Positions 19,853 through 28,567 of a DNA stretch of 64,000 bases are shown one piece after another. Origin of the DNA: Gammaproteobacteria bacterium (ex Lamellibrachia satsuma). Its GTDB lineage: Bacteria > Pseudomonadota > Gammaproteobacteria > Chromatiales > Chromatiaceae. Numbering within the stretch: position 1 is the first letter of the stretch; each line of letters opens with the position of its first letter. Under the pieces are notes generated by a model, which had not been told where the DNA came from, made no database searches, and saw nothing but the letters and a program-made list of their open reading frames with translations. The DNA lies in assembly GCA_019623805.1 (NCBI GenBank), contig CP053680.1, positions 3,202,001 through 3,266,000 of the forward strand, in the 5' to 3' direction. The position numbers and the translations under genes were made by a program.

Positions 19853-19932
19853 GGCTTGAGCCGTATGAGGGGAAACTCTCACGTACGTTTCTTAGGGGAG
19901 GGAGTGGCGGTAACGCCACTTCCTTACCCGAC
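19853..19932 (+). ncRNA. Group II intron RNA domains V and VI
   Basis: Domain V reads GAGCCGTATGAGGGGAAACT (from 19858) with its returning strand CTCACGTACG, the conserved catalytic hairpin. Domain VI is the GGAGTGGCG-GTAA-CGCCACTTCC hairpin, followed by an unpaired A at 19926, seven bases before the 3' splice site, which fits the branch-point adenosine. Confidence 0.85.
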
Positions 19933-19946
19933 AAGGAGTCAGGTAA

Positions 19947-21026
19947 ATGCCACTTGAGTTGGGTGATCTTTGTCTCTATATGGGACCGCAAGAACTGGGC
20001 GGCCCGGATGATCTTGAATCTCCCATAGTGGAGTTTATCGAGCAGGCGCAAAAAAGGCTCGATGTGGCCATTCAGGAACTTGAGTCTGAACCCATAGCCC
20101 GGGCTTTGGTTAATGCAGCGCAAAATGGGGTTAGCGTCAGGCTTGTGCTTGAGGGGGACTATCTCATCGAGCGCGAAGATCTTGATGACGTGTTTGTCCG
20201 GTGTGGTAAAAAAGAGCAAAACCGTTCGATGTTAAATGCCCTGCATCGTGCAGGCATCAACGCAAAACTCGACTATAACCCCAGAATTTTCCATCAGAAG
20301 TTCATGGTTCGGGATCGTAGCGCTGTACTCACAGGCTCCACCAACTTCACCCCTACCGGTACTCAGAAAAACTTGAATCATCTTGTCGTTGTCCAGGATG
20401 AGAAAGTAGCCAGGGAGTATGCCAGCGAATTCCGTGAGATCTGGAGTGGTGCCTTTGGGCAACGTCATTTCAAAAGCCGTAAAGCGCCGAAGGAGGTCGA
20501 TGTGTCGGGTATCAGGGTCAAGGTCCTGTTCGCGCCCGATCACGGCCCCGAGATGGAGATCATGAAGCAGATGCTGAAGGCGCGAGAACGGATCGATTTT
20601 GCGATTTTTACCTTCTCCAAGTCCTCCGGTATTGATGATGCCATGATTGCACGCCGGTTGGGGGGGATTCCGATCAGAGGCGTCTTTGATGCAGGGCAGG
20701 GCAATCAGTACTGGGCTGCGAGCAAGGGACTTGCCGAGAGTGGTGCCGAAGTCTATCTGGCGCGAAAGGGGCGGGGTTGGAGTCCGGGGCGACTCGGAAA
20801 GCTGCATCACAAGCTGATGGTTATCGATGACAGCGTTATCATCGCAGGAAGTTTTAACTACACGAAACCCGCAAATACACTAAACGATGAGAATATTATT
20901 ATCATCGGTGATCTAGAGGAAGGCAGGGCGGCATCGCGTGACGCTCAAGCCAGTTTGTGCCGCTATGCCAGAAAGGAGATCGACCGTATTATTGACAAGC
21001 ATGGACATAAACTGACAAGTGGATAG
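19947..21026 (+). CDS. Phospholipase D-like domain protein
   Basis: A 359-aa protein with two HKD motifs of the PLD superfamily: FHQKFMVRDRSAVLTGSTNF (about residues 114-133) and LHHKLMVIDDSVIIAGSFNY (about 288-307). Each repeat supplies His and Lys for the shared active site, so phosphodiesterase or nuclease activity is likely. No signal peptide is visible, so it is presumably cytoplasmic. The ribosome-binding site AAGGAG directly adjoins the 3' end of the group II intron; expression of an intact leader therefore depends on splicing or on a promoter inside the intron. Possible roles include nucleic-acid cleavage in defence; substrate is unknown. An IS701-like element lies immediately downstream. 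Confidence 0.9.
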   Translation: MPLELGDLCLYMGPQELGGPDDLESPIVEFIEQAQKRLDVAIQELESEPIARALVNAAQNGVSVRLVLEGDYLIEREDLDDVFVRCGKKEQNRSMLNALHRAGINAKLDYNPRIFHQKFMVRDRSAVLTGSTNFTPTGTQKNLNHLVVVQDEKVAREYASEFREIWSGAFGQRHFKSRKAPKEVDVSGIRVKVLFAPDHGPEMEIMKQMLKARERIDFAIFTFSKSSGIDDAMIARRLGGIPIRGVFDAGQGNQYWAASKGLAESGAEVYLARKGRGWSPGRLGKLHHKLMVIDDSVIIAGSFNYTKPANTLNDENIIIIGDLEEGRAASRDAQASLCRYARKEIDRIIDKHGHKLTSG

Positions 21027-21087
21027 TTTGTCTGGATGACTCTTCTGAAGCCTACCGAACGCATTGCTTCTTAACCTGAATCATTAA

Positions 21088-22611
21088 TTCTACTTTGTCA
21101 GATTCCATCACCCGGCAACCGACTGTTCCAGCGTCTGTTTTCGATATTGGGAGTCGATAGCCGCTTGTCGTTTACGATGCCGTTTCGTCATTTGCCGTAG
21201 TATTTCATCGCGTTCAATATCTCGCCGTGGCAGGAAGGCACGCAATAGCGATTCGATGTCTGAACAACTGAGTAAGGGGTGATCATCTTTTTGCACAATT
21301 CGCTCTTCGAGCATGAATAACATCGCCATCATGACCAAGGCCATATGGTGATGCCAGGATTTCCATTTACGGGCCTGATAATCAGCAAGACCTGATTCAC
21401 TCTTACCATCCTGGAACGAACGCTCAACCCAGAACCGCTGCGCCTGCATCTTTGCAAGACAATGGGATGGCGTTTCTTCCGGTGCATTCGACAAGGTGTA
21501 TTTAATCGTCTCCGGTGAATTGACCTCTCGTCGTACAATCAGGTGCCATTGATGTGCCTGGGCTTCTTTTCCATCCCAAAGCCAAACCCGATGATGCAGG
21601 ATCTCGACGCGCAGTTTGCCCTTGCTGCTATCCCGTAATACCACTTGCTGCCACTCGCTGTCCCGTTGCTCATTGAGCCACTGGTCAACGCGCAGACGGG
21701 CTGCCTGGGCTTGCAGACGACTTCGACGACGACCGCGCGTTGTCGTGCTCTCCGGTATGAACGGCTGTGGATCTTCCAGGTAGACCTGTTGGTCTTTGTG
21801 GATGTCCACCACAAAGGTTTCACCCATCGCCTCCAAACCCCTCAGAAAAGCCGGATCCTTCCCGTATCCCCCATCTGCACCCACCCAGGCAAAACGCAGG
21901 CCAAGCGTCCTCTGATGACGCACCATCTCCAGCGCCAACTCTGACTTGCTTTGATGTTTCCGTTCAACTTCCGGGATACCCACCTTGCGACAGCGAGCCG
22001 GGTTCGATACCCACTCTTTGGGTAGATAGAGACGTTCATCTATCAGCGTGGACAAGTGCCCTTTACCCAGTGCTGCGAATACACCAACCTGGCAGTTATC
22101 CACCTTGCCCTGGCGGCCATTCCATTGGCGTTTAACCCCCACTGAATGTTTACCCTTCTTGGCAAGGCCACTCTCATCGAGCAACAGACAGGTATCCGCG
22201 GTTCCACCCAGCCATTGATCGGCTTCCAGCGCCACTTGGTCTAACACCGCACGATGATCCCACGGGGACTCGGTGAGCATATGCTGGAGACGCTGATCAT
22301 CTGCGCCTGCAACCACCTCTTCCATGCGTTCCATGTTCTTTCTCTGCGCTTGCATCAGGCCTTTGAGATAGTGTGTGACCGGTTGAAACACCGACCTCGT
22401 CTTGCTTCGAAAATGGGATTCAAAGCGGTACTGGAAACGTTGGAATCGCTCCGCTATGCGATCGATTCTACTTATGCGCGTATCAGGTAATTCAAATGAC
22501 CTTGGTGCTTGTCATTTGATGCTCTTCCTTACGATGATTGCCAAGAAATTCACAGCATATATTTTATATTATTCAGTGAGTTACTTATAGATCTAATCTG
22601 ACAAAGTAGAA
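21088..22611. mobile_element. IS701-family-like insertion sequence, complete with TTAA target duplication
   Basis: Perfect 17-bp terminal inverted repeats (TTCTACTTTGTCAGATT at 21088-21104 and its complement at 22595-22611) bound a 1524-bp element. The 4-bp sequence TTAA is duplicated on either side (21084-21087 and 22612-22615), as expected from the YTAR target preference of IS701. The element contains one transposase gene on the minus strand. Confidence 0.93.
21108..22391 (-). CDS. IS701-family transposase (DDE)
   Basis: Transposase of the IS4-superfamily, IS701-like branch, 427 aa from GTG 22391. The first Asp is in CLLLDESGLAKKGKHSVGVKR, followed by QGKVDNCQVGVF; the second Asp is in FAWVGADGGYGKD; the Glu lies in RFWVERSFQDGKSESGLADY (the Y-(2)-R-(3)-E-(6)-K region). 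In-frame sequence continues upstream to 22511 and looks like the family's N-terminus (RIAERFQRFQYRFESHF), but it contains no ATG, GTG or TTG, so translation must start at GTG 22391, at a rare codon, or the gene has lost its original start. Confidence 0.88.
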   Translation of the reverse strand: MFQPVTHYLKGLMQAQRKNMERMEEVVAGADDQRLQHMLTESPWDHRAVLDQVALEADQWLGGTADTCLLLDESGLAKKGKHSVGVKRQWNGRQGKVDNCQVGVFAALGKGHLSTLIDERLYLPKEWVSNPARCRKVGIPEVERKHQSKSELALEMVRHQRTLGLRFAWVGADGGYGKDPAFLRGLEAMGETFVVDIHKDQQVYLEDPQPFIPESTTTRGRRRSRLQAQAARLRVDQWLNEQRDSEWQQVVLRDSSKGKLRVEILHHRVWLWDGKEAQAHQWHLIVRREVNSPETIKYTLSNAPEETPSHCLAKMQAQRFWVERSFQDGKSESGLADYQARKWKSWHHHMALVMMAMLFMLEERIVQKDDHPLLSCSDIESLLRAFLPRRDIERDEILRQMTKRHRKRQAAIDSQYRKQTLEQSVAG

Positions 22612-22667
22612 TTAATAATGGTATTTTAAAGTCGGTTGATTTCTCTCCATTTAGCTAAACTATTCGT

Positions 22668-23729
22668 ATGAAAGAACAGAAAGAGGATAGTGCCAGCCCT
22701 GCGCTGTTTCATCCTGATACACGGGATCAGGCAGGTGAGTTTTTTCGCTTGGCCATCCCTCTACTCGCCAAACATCAGCTTCCCATAAACCCCGTCAACT
22801 TCTCCCTCTTCTACAATTATATGGCGGGAAGAGATGCTCATTTGAAAGAAAAACTCGACAGGTTTATGGAGGATCAAGGGACTTGGTCACAGGAGGATGC
22901 AGATAAACTCTTCCGGCGTTTCCTCTACAGTTGCGATGGAGATGCCCTGGACGACCTAAGAGAGGAACTGCTTGCCATCGTCGCCCAGACTATCGGTGGG
23001 CTGGTGGACCTTGCAGGCAAAACCGCAGTCTCAAATGAAAAACTTGAACAGCATATCAACCGGTTAGCCGAGAGTCAGAAGGCTGAAGATGTGCTTGCTG
23101 TCGTGACTAACATCATGTCGGATACTCGCGAGCTCGCACGGGAAAGCAAGCAATTTGAGAGCCAGTTGACGACCTCTTCCGATGAGATGGACAGGCTCAA
23201 GAATGAGTTGGAGTCTGTCAAGAAAGAGGCATACGTTGATGTGCTGACGGGTGTCTTTAATCGTCGGGGTTTTGATCAAACACTGGATCACCTGATTGCT
23301 GATGCAGAACGCCTCCAGGCAGCTAACTTTTCGCTGATACTGGTGGATCTGGATCACTTCAAGGAGATCAATGATACACATGGCCATATCGTGGGTGACA
23401 AGGTGCTGAGCGTACTCGGGAAACTTCTGAAAAAACATACCAAGGGGAGTGATAGCAGTGCCCGCATCGGGGGAGATGAGTTTGCGCTCCTGCTTCCGGA
23501 AACGAGCATTACCAATGCCTTTGGCCTTGCGGAAAATCTACGGAAAAACATCAAGAAGCTGGTGCTTAAGCGCCCAAGCACTGGCGAGACGTTGGTGGAT
23601 GTCTCTGCCTCATTGGGTGTTGCAGCGTTTAGGTTGGGGGAATCCGCTCATGGCTTTCTTGATCGATGTGATAAAGCGATGTATCGGGCGAAGAAGCTCG
23701 GGCGGGGTAGGGTGGTTCTGGCTGACTAG
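22668..23729 (+). CDS. GGDEF-domain diguanylate cyclase
   Basis: A 353-aa cytoplasmic protein. The N-terminal 170 residues are helical (FRLAIPLLAKHQLPINPVNF; KLEQHINRLAESQKAEDVL) and probably sense or dimerise; they resemble the helical region of many gammaproteobacterial GGDEF proteins. A GGDEF domain follows with DVLTGVFNRRGF, LVDLDHFKEINDTHGH and the active-site motif ARIGGDEFALLLPET, so it likely makes cyclic di-GMP. The product-inhibition I-site RxxD is degenerate (KGSD). No transmembrane segment or signal peptide is visible. It follows the IS701-like element with only about 50 bases between. Confidence 0.94.
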   Translation: MKEQKEDSASPALFHPDTRDQAGEFFRLAIPLLAKHQLPINPVNFSLFYNYMAGRDAHLKEKLDRFMEDQGTWSQEDADKLFRRFLYSCDGDALDDLREELLAIVAQTIGGLVDLAGKTAVSNEKLEQHINRLAESQKAEDVLAVVTNIMSDTRELARESKQFESQLTTSSDEMDRLKNELESVKKEAYVDVLTGVFNRRGFDQTLDHLIADAERLQAANFSLILVDLDHFKEINDTHGHIVGDKVLSVLGKLLKKHTKGSDSSARIGGDEFALLLPETSITNAFGLAENLRKNIKKLVLKRPSTGETLVDVSASLGVAAFRLGESAHGFLDRCDKAMYRAKKLGRGRVVLAD

Positions 23730-23874
23730 AGATTTTCCCCAAACCTGCAGAGAAATTGATACGGTTTTCGTGTTACCTGTAGGTTGATAACTTCATGATT
23801 AATAAAATATTTGTTTGGCGCATGTGTCTGTAGGCTTCATTTGTCCGGTCGGTAAAGATGGCAGGCCAATTTTT

Positions 23875-23903
23875 TTGCTAATCCGTACGCAAAAAACTAC
23901 AAT
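23875..23903 (+). promoter_or_regulatory. Candidate sigma70 promoter for cold-shock gene 2
   Basis: TTGCTA and TACAAT are separated by 17 bases. The leader to the ATG at 23963 would be about 50 bases, much shorter than that of cold-shock gene 1. Confidence 0.5.
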
Positions 23904-23962
23904 CAGAACGTTAGCCTACTGTTTGAGTGGGCTGTTTTACTAATATTACAGAGGTTCTTCAA

Positions 23963-24172
23963 ATGTCTGAACAGCAAACAGGCACCGTTAAATGGTTCAA
24001 TGATGAGAAGGGTTACGGATTTATCCAAAGGGAAAATGGTGCCGATCTCTTCGTTCATTTCCGCTCAATCGTAGGGACTGGTCGCCGGACCCTGGCGGAA
24101 GGACAGTCAGTTCAGTTCACCGTAGGTGAAGGGAAAAAAGGTCCCCAGGCTGAAGACGTAACGCCGCTGTAA
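23963..24172 (+). CDS. Cold-shock protein (CspA family), copy 2
   Basis: A 69-aa cold-shock domain protein: [19 protein letters not shown] (RNP1-type) and [11 protein letters not shown] (RNP2-type), ending [13 protein letters not shown]. The start ATG 23963 has AGAGG upstream; codons before it (12 residues) do not match the family. About two thirds identical to copy 1 by eye, with Tyr replacing Phe in the KGYGF motif. Monocistronic with its own promoter and a strong hairpin after the stop. Confidence 0.95.
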   Translation: MSEQQTGTVKWFNDEKGYGFIQRENGADLFVHFRSIVGTGRRTLAEGQSVQFTVGEGKKGPQAEDVTPL

Positions 24173-24193
24173 TTTTTTCAACACAGCCTTTTG

Positions 24194-24226
24194 GAAGACC
24201 GGCCAGGGTTGATCTGGCCGGTCTTC
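24194..24226 (+). terminator. Terminator hairpin of cold-shock gene 2
   Basis: A perfect 13-bp stem (GAAGACCGGCCAG / CTGGCCGGTCTTC) with a 7-base loop, about 20 bases past the stop codon. Confidence 0.8.
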
Positions 24227-24361
24227 TCTACAGTTCAACACAATCCACCAGCGGGAAATTGCCTCGCCGGTCTCTCTCTTTCGTCTCGAAACTTCCTCAA
24301 CCTGTCTTATTACTCCAGCTTTGGCGTTCGGTGATGGTCGGTATAGGGTAATGTGACGAAC

Positions 24362-24407
24362 GTAGGGTGCGCCATGCGCACCAAAATAAGCGCGGGTTGC
24401 ACCCTAC
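24362..24407. repeat. Short dispersed palindrome of the GTAGGGTGCGC type
   Basis: Starts GTAGGGTGCGCCATGCGCACC and ends GGTTGCACCCTAC, an imperfect inverted repeat directly downstream of epmB. Related sequences occur at 27150-27186 and about 33221-33246. Confidence 0.65.
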
Positions 24408-24417
24408 CAACGGATGC

Positions 24418-25491
24418 TTATGTAATCCAGTGGGGCTTTTGCTCCGATAGATCGAACCCTTCTGGTCTTTTCGATGCATCTCCGGCGGTTTCACGCACCA
24501 GTTTGGGGACCATATACCCCGGCAGCCGGGATAGCAGGCCACTGTATAATGTATGGATACGCGCCTGCTCGACCTCGAAATGAGCGGCTCCCTCCACACG
24601 ATCCAACAGATGCAGATAATAGGGCATGACCCCCGCCTCGAACAGACGTTCACTGAGTTCCACCAATACCGCAGTCTGATCATTGACGCCACGCAGCAAC
24701 ACGCTTTGGTTCAGTAGAAGTACGCCGGCCATCTGCAACGCCTTCAATTTCCCGGTCACTCTGCCGGAGAGTTCGCGAGGGTGATTGGTGTGTATCACCA
24801 GAACAGATTGGAGAGGGTTTTTCCGCAGATGGGTGAGTAGTTCAGGGGTGATGCGTTCCGGAAGGACGACCGGCAGACGGCTGTGCAGGCGCAGACGCTG
24901 CAGATGGGGAATTTCGCTGAGTTGCTGCATCCACCGGCCAAGCTTTTCATCGCCCAGCATCAGCGGGTCGCCACCGCTGAGAATGACCTCGTTGATTGTT
25001 GGATGTTCGCGTAGGTAGGCGAGCAACGCTTCCCACTGGCGAGGCGTGGCACTACCGTTTTCGTAGGGATAGTGGCGCCGAAAACAGTAACGACAGTGTA
25101 TGGCGCAGGCGCCGGTGGTGATGAGTAGCGCACGTCCATGGTATTTGTGCAGCAGTCCAGTAACCGCATGGGCCTCCAGGTCGCCGACGGGATTGCGGGA
25201 GAAACCCTGGACATGCACCGACTCATTCTGAAGTGGCAGGACCTGACGCAGGAGCGGGTCCCCTGGGTCGCCTCTCCTCATCAGGTCCGCAAAACCTCTG
25301 GGCACGCGCATGCTGAATTCGGAGCTGAATTCCACTGGAATGCTGTCTTGTTCGATTCCGAGGTAGTCCAGCAGCGCCTTCGGTCGGGTAAATGCATCGC
25401 TGAGCGCCTGCTGCCAAAGAGGAGTCTGCAAAGTTAACCCACTCTCAGGTATGATATGCGCCGCAATCGATATGTTTCGTGAGGAAGTCAT
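24418..25491 (-). CDS. epmB: EF-P (R)-beta-lysine 2,3-aminomutase EpmB
   Basis: Radical-SAM enzyme that converts lysine to (R)-beta-lysine for modification of elongation factor P. The [4Fe-4S]/SAM motif is [25 protein letters not shown] and [12 protein letters not shown] are typical of lysine 2,3-aminomutase relatives, and PLP is bound through a C-terminal Lys (region [10 protein letters not shown]). The longest frame (357 aa) begins at 25491, which would overlap the divergent efp start; EpmB homologues align from about [12 protein letters not shown], so a start near TTG 25431 is also likely. Divergent from its substrate gene efp and near epmA, so the whole modification pathway is present. 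Confidence 0.93.
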   Translation of the reverse strand: MTSSRNISIAAHIIPESGLTLQTPLWQQALSDAFTRPKALLDYLGIEQDSIPVEFSSEFSMRVPRGFADLMRRGDPGDPLLRQVLPLQNESVHVQGFSRNPVGDLEAHAVTGLLHKYHGRALLITTGACAIHCRYCFRRHYPYENGSATPRQWEALLAYLREHPTINEVILSGGDPLMLGDEKLGRWMQQLSEIPHLQRLRLHSRLPVVLPERITPELLTHLRKNPLQSVLVIHTNHPRELSGRVTGKLKALQMAGVLLLNQSVLLRGVNDQTAVLVELSERLFEAGVMPYYLHLLDRVEGAAHFEVEQARIHTLYSGLLSRLPGYMVPKLVRETAGDASKRPEGFDLSEQKPHWIT

Positions 25492-26062
25492 GGCAAGTTA
25501 CAGCACCAGCGAGTTTAAGGGCGGTCTGAAGATCATGATGGACGGTGATCCCTGCTCCATCATTGAGAACGAATTTGTTAAACCAGGCAAAGGCCAGGCC
25601 TTCAGCCGGGTAAAGATCCGCAATCTGAAGACTGGCAGGGTGCTGGAGAAGACCTTCAAATCCGGCGAGTCGGTGGAAGCGGCTGATGTCATGGAGGTTG
25701 ACCTGCAGTATCTCTATGCTGATGGTGAATTCTGGCACTTTATGGATCCGGAGAGCTTCGAGCAAGTCAGTGCTGACGAAAAAGCCGTAGGTGATGCCAT
25801 AAAGTGGATGAAGGAGCAGGATCTCTGCACCATTACCCTTTGGAACGGTTCCCCCATCATCGTTGCGCCGCCGAACTTCGTGGTGCTGACTGTTACAGAT
25901 ACCGACCCGGGCCTCAAGGGGGATACCTCCGGCAGCGGCGGTAAACCAGCGACCCTTGAGAGCGGCGCTGTGGTTCGGGTGCCGCTTTTTGTACAGATCG
26001 GTGAGATGATCAAAGTCGATACTCGCACCGGCGAGTATGTTTCCCGCGTCAAGGAAGGTTGA
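25490..26062 (+). CDS. efp: Translation elongation factor P
   Basis: A 190-aa ribosome-binding factor that relieves stalling at polyproline stretches. It begins [19 protein letters not shown], with the modification site in [10 protein letters not shown] at Lys34, the conserved position. Three OB-like domains end in [20 protein letters not shown]. The start has AGGAAG upstream. Downstream, epmA overlaps its stop codon by four bases and the divergent neighbour is epmB, consistent with beta-lysylation of Lys34. Confidence 0.98.
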   Translation: MASYSTSEFKGGLKIMMDGDPCSIIENEFVKPGKGQAFSRVKIRNLKTGRVLEKTFKSGESVEAADVMEVDLQYLYADGEFWHFMDPESFEQVSADEKAVGDAIKWMKEQDLCTITLWNGSPIIVAPPNFVVLTVTDTDPGLKGDTSGSGGKPATLESGAVVRVPLFVQIGEMIKVDTRTGEYVSRVKEG

Positions 26063-27054
26063 CCTCCGGCAATCCGGCAAATTCGGATTGGCGTCCTGTC
26101 GCCACGCAGGAGATGCTGCGGGCACGGGCAGGGCTGCTGGCGGATATCCGGACATTTTTCAGACAGACCGGGGTCTTGGAGATCGAAACCCCCGTCTGCT
26201 CCCGCTTTGGGGTGACCGACCCCTCCATAGAGAGTTTCACCACCCGTTACACCGGTCCCGGAGCGGCTCACGGTGAAACCCTTTATCTCCACACTTCACC
26301 GGAATTCCCCATGAAACGCTTGCTGGCGGCTGGCAGTGGGCCTATCTACCAGATCTGCAAGGTATTCCGGGGAGGGGAACTCGGTACCCGGCACAATCCG
26401 GAGTTTACCCTGCTCGAGTGGTATAGGCCGGGGTTTGATCACCTTGCTCTGATGGATGAAGTGGCGTCCCTGGTGAATGCCGTACTGCCATCCGCCCTGC
26501 CGGTGGAACATGTGAGCTATGGGGAGGCTTTTCAGCGTTATCTTGGCATCGATCCGCATGCTGCTTCGGCTGAATGCTTGCGCCAATGTGCCATCGATGC
26601 GGGCATTTCCGATGCTGAAACCCTGTCACTGGATGGTGCGGATGCCTGGCTCGACCTGCTGCTGACCCAGCGCATCGAGCATCACCTTGGCAGGGAGCGG
26701 CTGAGCTTTCTATTCGACTACCCGGCGAGTCAGGCGGCATTGGCAAAGGTGCGTCAGGGTACGCCAGCCGTGGCTGAGCGTTTCGAGCTCTATCTGGAGG
26801 GGATTGAGATTGCCAACGGCTTCCATGAACTGACCGATGCCCAAGAGCAGCAGCGTCGATTCGAGCAGGAGAATGCGATCCGTGAAGAGAGGGGCTTGCC
26901 GACAGTGCCGATGGACAGAAATTTATTGTCCGGTCTGGCGTCCGGGATGCCCGAATGTGCCGGTGTTGCCCTGGGTATAGACCGGCTCTTGATGCGAGTG
27001 ACGAATGTGGCGTCTATCGAAGAGGTGTTGGCGTTTCCCTATCTGCATGCCTGA
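26059..27054 (+). CDS. epmA: EF-P lysine ligase EpmA (GenX/PoxA)
   Basis: A 331-aa class II lysyl-tRNA-synthetase paralogue that attaches (R)-beta-lysine to Lys34 of EF-P. It lacks the tRNA anticodon-binding domain and keeps the catalytic motifs: motif 1 ([14 protein letters not shown]), motif 2 ([20 protein letters not shown]) and motif 3 ([11 protein letters not shown]). The apparent start is TTG 26059, overlapping the efp stop (TTGA) with AAGGA just upstream, indicating translational coupling; this start is the least certain part of the call. Confidence 0.95.
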   Translation: MTSGNPANSDWRPVATQEMLRARAGLLADIRTFFRQTGVLEIETPVCSRFGVTDPSIESFTTRYTGPGAAHGETLYLHTSPEFPMKRLLAAGSGPIYQICKVFRGGELGTRHNPEFTLLEWYRPGFDHLALMDEVASLVNAVLPSALPVEHVSYGEAFQRYLGIDPHAASAECLRQCAIDAGISDAETLSLDGADAWLDLLLTQRIEHHLGRERLSFLFDYPASQAALAKVRQGTPAVAERFELYLEGIEIANGFHELTDAQEQQRRFEQENAIREERGLPTVPMDRNLLSGLASGMPECAGVALGIDRLLMRVTNVASIEEVLAFPYLHA

Positions 27055-27149
27055 TGCCAATGCTGGACACTTGATCCACTAGGCTTGATCAGGCCTACGT
27101 TGTGTTGCGTAGCTTAGTACTCCTTCAATGTGATAATTGCGGATTCAGC

Positions 27150-27186
27150 CAGGATGTAGGGTGCGCATGGCGCACCCTACATCCTG
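27150..27186. repeat. Perfect 17-bp dispersed palindrome
   Basis: CAGGATGTAGGGTGCGC and its exact complement flank a 3-base loop (ATG). It lies between the convergent ends of epmA and the DUF3570 gene. It could terminate both genes, but has no T-run. Related to the repeats at 24362 and 33221. Confidence 0.75.
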
Positions 27187-27204
27187 CACGGCGTAACCCG
27201 GCAA

Positions 27205-28350
27205 TCAATAATAGACCGAGAGATAGAGCCGCATCACATTGGCGGAGAGTTCGTAGAGCGGTTCCTGTCCTACTGCTTCCGACTGGCTGATATCACGGAA
27301 ATCCCGGTAGTTGAAATAGAGATAGTTGTAGGCGAGATTAAGGCTGGCACTGTCCAGTAGTTTCCAGCTCTCCCGTTGCAGTTTGTAACTCATTCCGAAG
27401 CCGACCGAGTGGCTGGAGTAACTGCTCAGCTCCTTGTCACGCGCCAGGTAGTTCTGTGACTGAACCCGCGGGAAAAGGTCGCTGTAGAAATCTGCAGCGT
27501 TCTGGGTGTAATAGCGGTAACTGAGATCGAAGGTCCAGTTGTCTCCCAACGGGTGGGTGTAGCCGAGTTCGGAATTGTGGGCTGTGATACCCCAAGTGTC
27601 GGAGAAATAACGATACTCTCCCGAGATTGCCGCACGGTAAGGCAGATGGTAACGCAGGCGGGCCGATAGTGCGTTGCTGGTGCGGGTCCGGGGGTAGATT
27701 TCGGATTCGAAGCTGTAACCTGCCGGGCTGGATGCATCCAGATAACGCACCGAGCGGTAGGGGTTATTGAGGAAACCCTCGTCAGCGATGGTCTCCCAGG
27801 AGAGGGCGAACAGGGTGTTGGCGGTGACCACCTGATTCAGGGCGAGACTGAAGCTGTTACGCGTCACCTCGTCGCTGAAGTCAGCGTCACCGTTGCGCCG
27901 TACTTCATCACTGCCCCGGCTGTAACCCAGGGTGACGTTGGTGAGGTCTCCAAGCAGATCCTGGCCAATACTGAAATGGACTGCATCGGCGCTGTAGTCG
28001 CTCTCCTCGCTGCTGGTATAGCCGAGGTTCATCTGCGAGTCGCCATACAGGTAGTCCACCGATGCGCTGATTTCAGTGCGATTTTCGGTGTATGGGCTGG
28101 CGGTGGTCACCACGTCAATGGAGGCACTGGAGATGGCATCGACATAGTAGTTGGCGGAGGCAGATATGCTCTCGCCGAACTGCTTGCGTACCAGGATGGA
28201 GGGGCCGCTGACTGTCACCCCGCCACCGTCGTAGAGATGGTACATGGCATCCGCCCGTTCCTCAGGCAGTTGTGCCGCCAGTACCGGCAAGGCAGCGGTC
28301 AAGCTGCCGATCAGCAGCAGTCGGTTTGTCTGTTTGATCTCAGTTACAGC
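27205..28350 (-). CDS. DUF3570 outer-membrane beta-barrel-like protein
   Basis: A 381-aa exported protein with a signal sequence (RLLLIGSLTAALPVLAAQ) and alternating aromatic beta strands to the end (YRYYTQNAADFYSDLF; LRLYLSVYY-type C-terminus), typical of DUF3570. GTG 28350 is chosen: it overlaps the end of the DUF4266 gene, a translational-coupling arrangement; an upstream ATG at 28410 lies deep inside that gene. Residues 72-78 read DAISSAS, close to the D-A-(I/V)-S-G-(A)-(T/S) sites to which ApbE attaches FMN in other proteins. An ApbE gene ends the divergent operon. Last gene of the leftward unit; flavinylation is my inference. Confidence 0.85.
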   Translation of the reverse strand, partial: AVTEIKQTNRLLLIGSLTAALPVLAAQLPEERADAMYHLYDGGGVTVSGPSILVRKQFGESISASANYYVDAISSASIDVVTTASPYTENRTEISASVDYLYGDSQMNLGYTSSEESDYSADAVHFSIGQDLLGDLTNVTLGYSRGSDEVRRNGDADFSDEVTRNSFSLALNQVVTANTLFALSWETIADEGFLNNPYRSVRYLDASSPAGYSFESEIYPRTRTSNALSARLRYHLPYRAAISGEYRYFSDTWGITAHNSELGYTHPLGDNWTFDLSYRYYTQNAADFYSDLFPRVQSQNYLARDKELSSYSSHSVGFGMSYKLQRESWKLLDSASLNLAYNYLYFNYRDFRDISQSEAVGQEPLYELSANVMRLYLSVYY

Positions 28351-28564
28351 CACAGCCGCCTCCCTGACTACTTTCGGCACCGCGTGCTGCCTCTCGTGCC
28401 TGATAGACATGGTGCAGGTAGCTGTCTGCCACCGGATTGCGACTGAAGCTCATGATCGGATCGGCCAGCTTTGCCCGTTCGTAGGGTTTGACCCAGGGTT
28501 CCACGGCGCAACCAGCCAATGACGTCAGCACCAGGAGCACCGCAGAGAGGTTGATCGCTTGCAT
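28340..28564 (-). CDS. DUF4266 small lipoprotein
   Basis: A 74-aa lipoprotein: signal peptide with lipobox LAGC, then EPWVKPYERAKLADPIM, HHVYQAREAARG and the Cys/Gly-rich ending GGGCGCN that typifies DUF4266. Family members usually sit beside DUF3570 and thioredoxin-like genes, as here. Four bases separate its start from the TlpA-like stop codon; the DUF3570 start overlaps its end. The C-terminal cysteines might be redox partners of the adjacent thioredoxin; this is inference. Confidence 0.88.
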   Translation of the reverse strand: MQAINLSAVLLVLTSLAGCAVEPWVKPYERAKLADPIMSFSRNPVADSYLHHVYQAREAARGAESSQGGGCGCN

Positions 28565-28567
28565 GGT

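Larger units (their letters stand above)
17633..19932 (+). mobile_element. Group II intron with encoded maturase
   Basis: A retroelement of about 2.3 kb. The 5' end is placed at GTGTGAAG (17633; GTGTG also occurs at 17631), matching the GUGYG group II start. About 500 bases of structured RNA (domains I-IV) precede the reverse transcriptase gene. After it come a recognisable domain V (from about 19853) and domain VI ending ACCCGAC at 19932. The 3' exon begins with AAGGAG, the ribosome-binding site of the phospholipase D-like gene, so the intron lies in that gene's 5' leader. Boundaries are inferred from consensus; the 5' one is uncertain by two bases. Confidence 0.88.
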
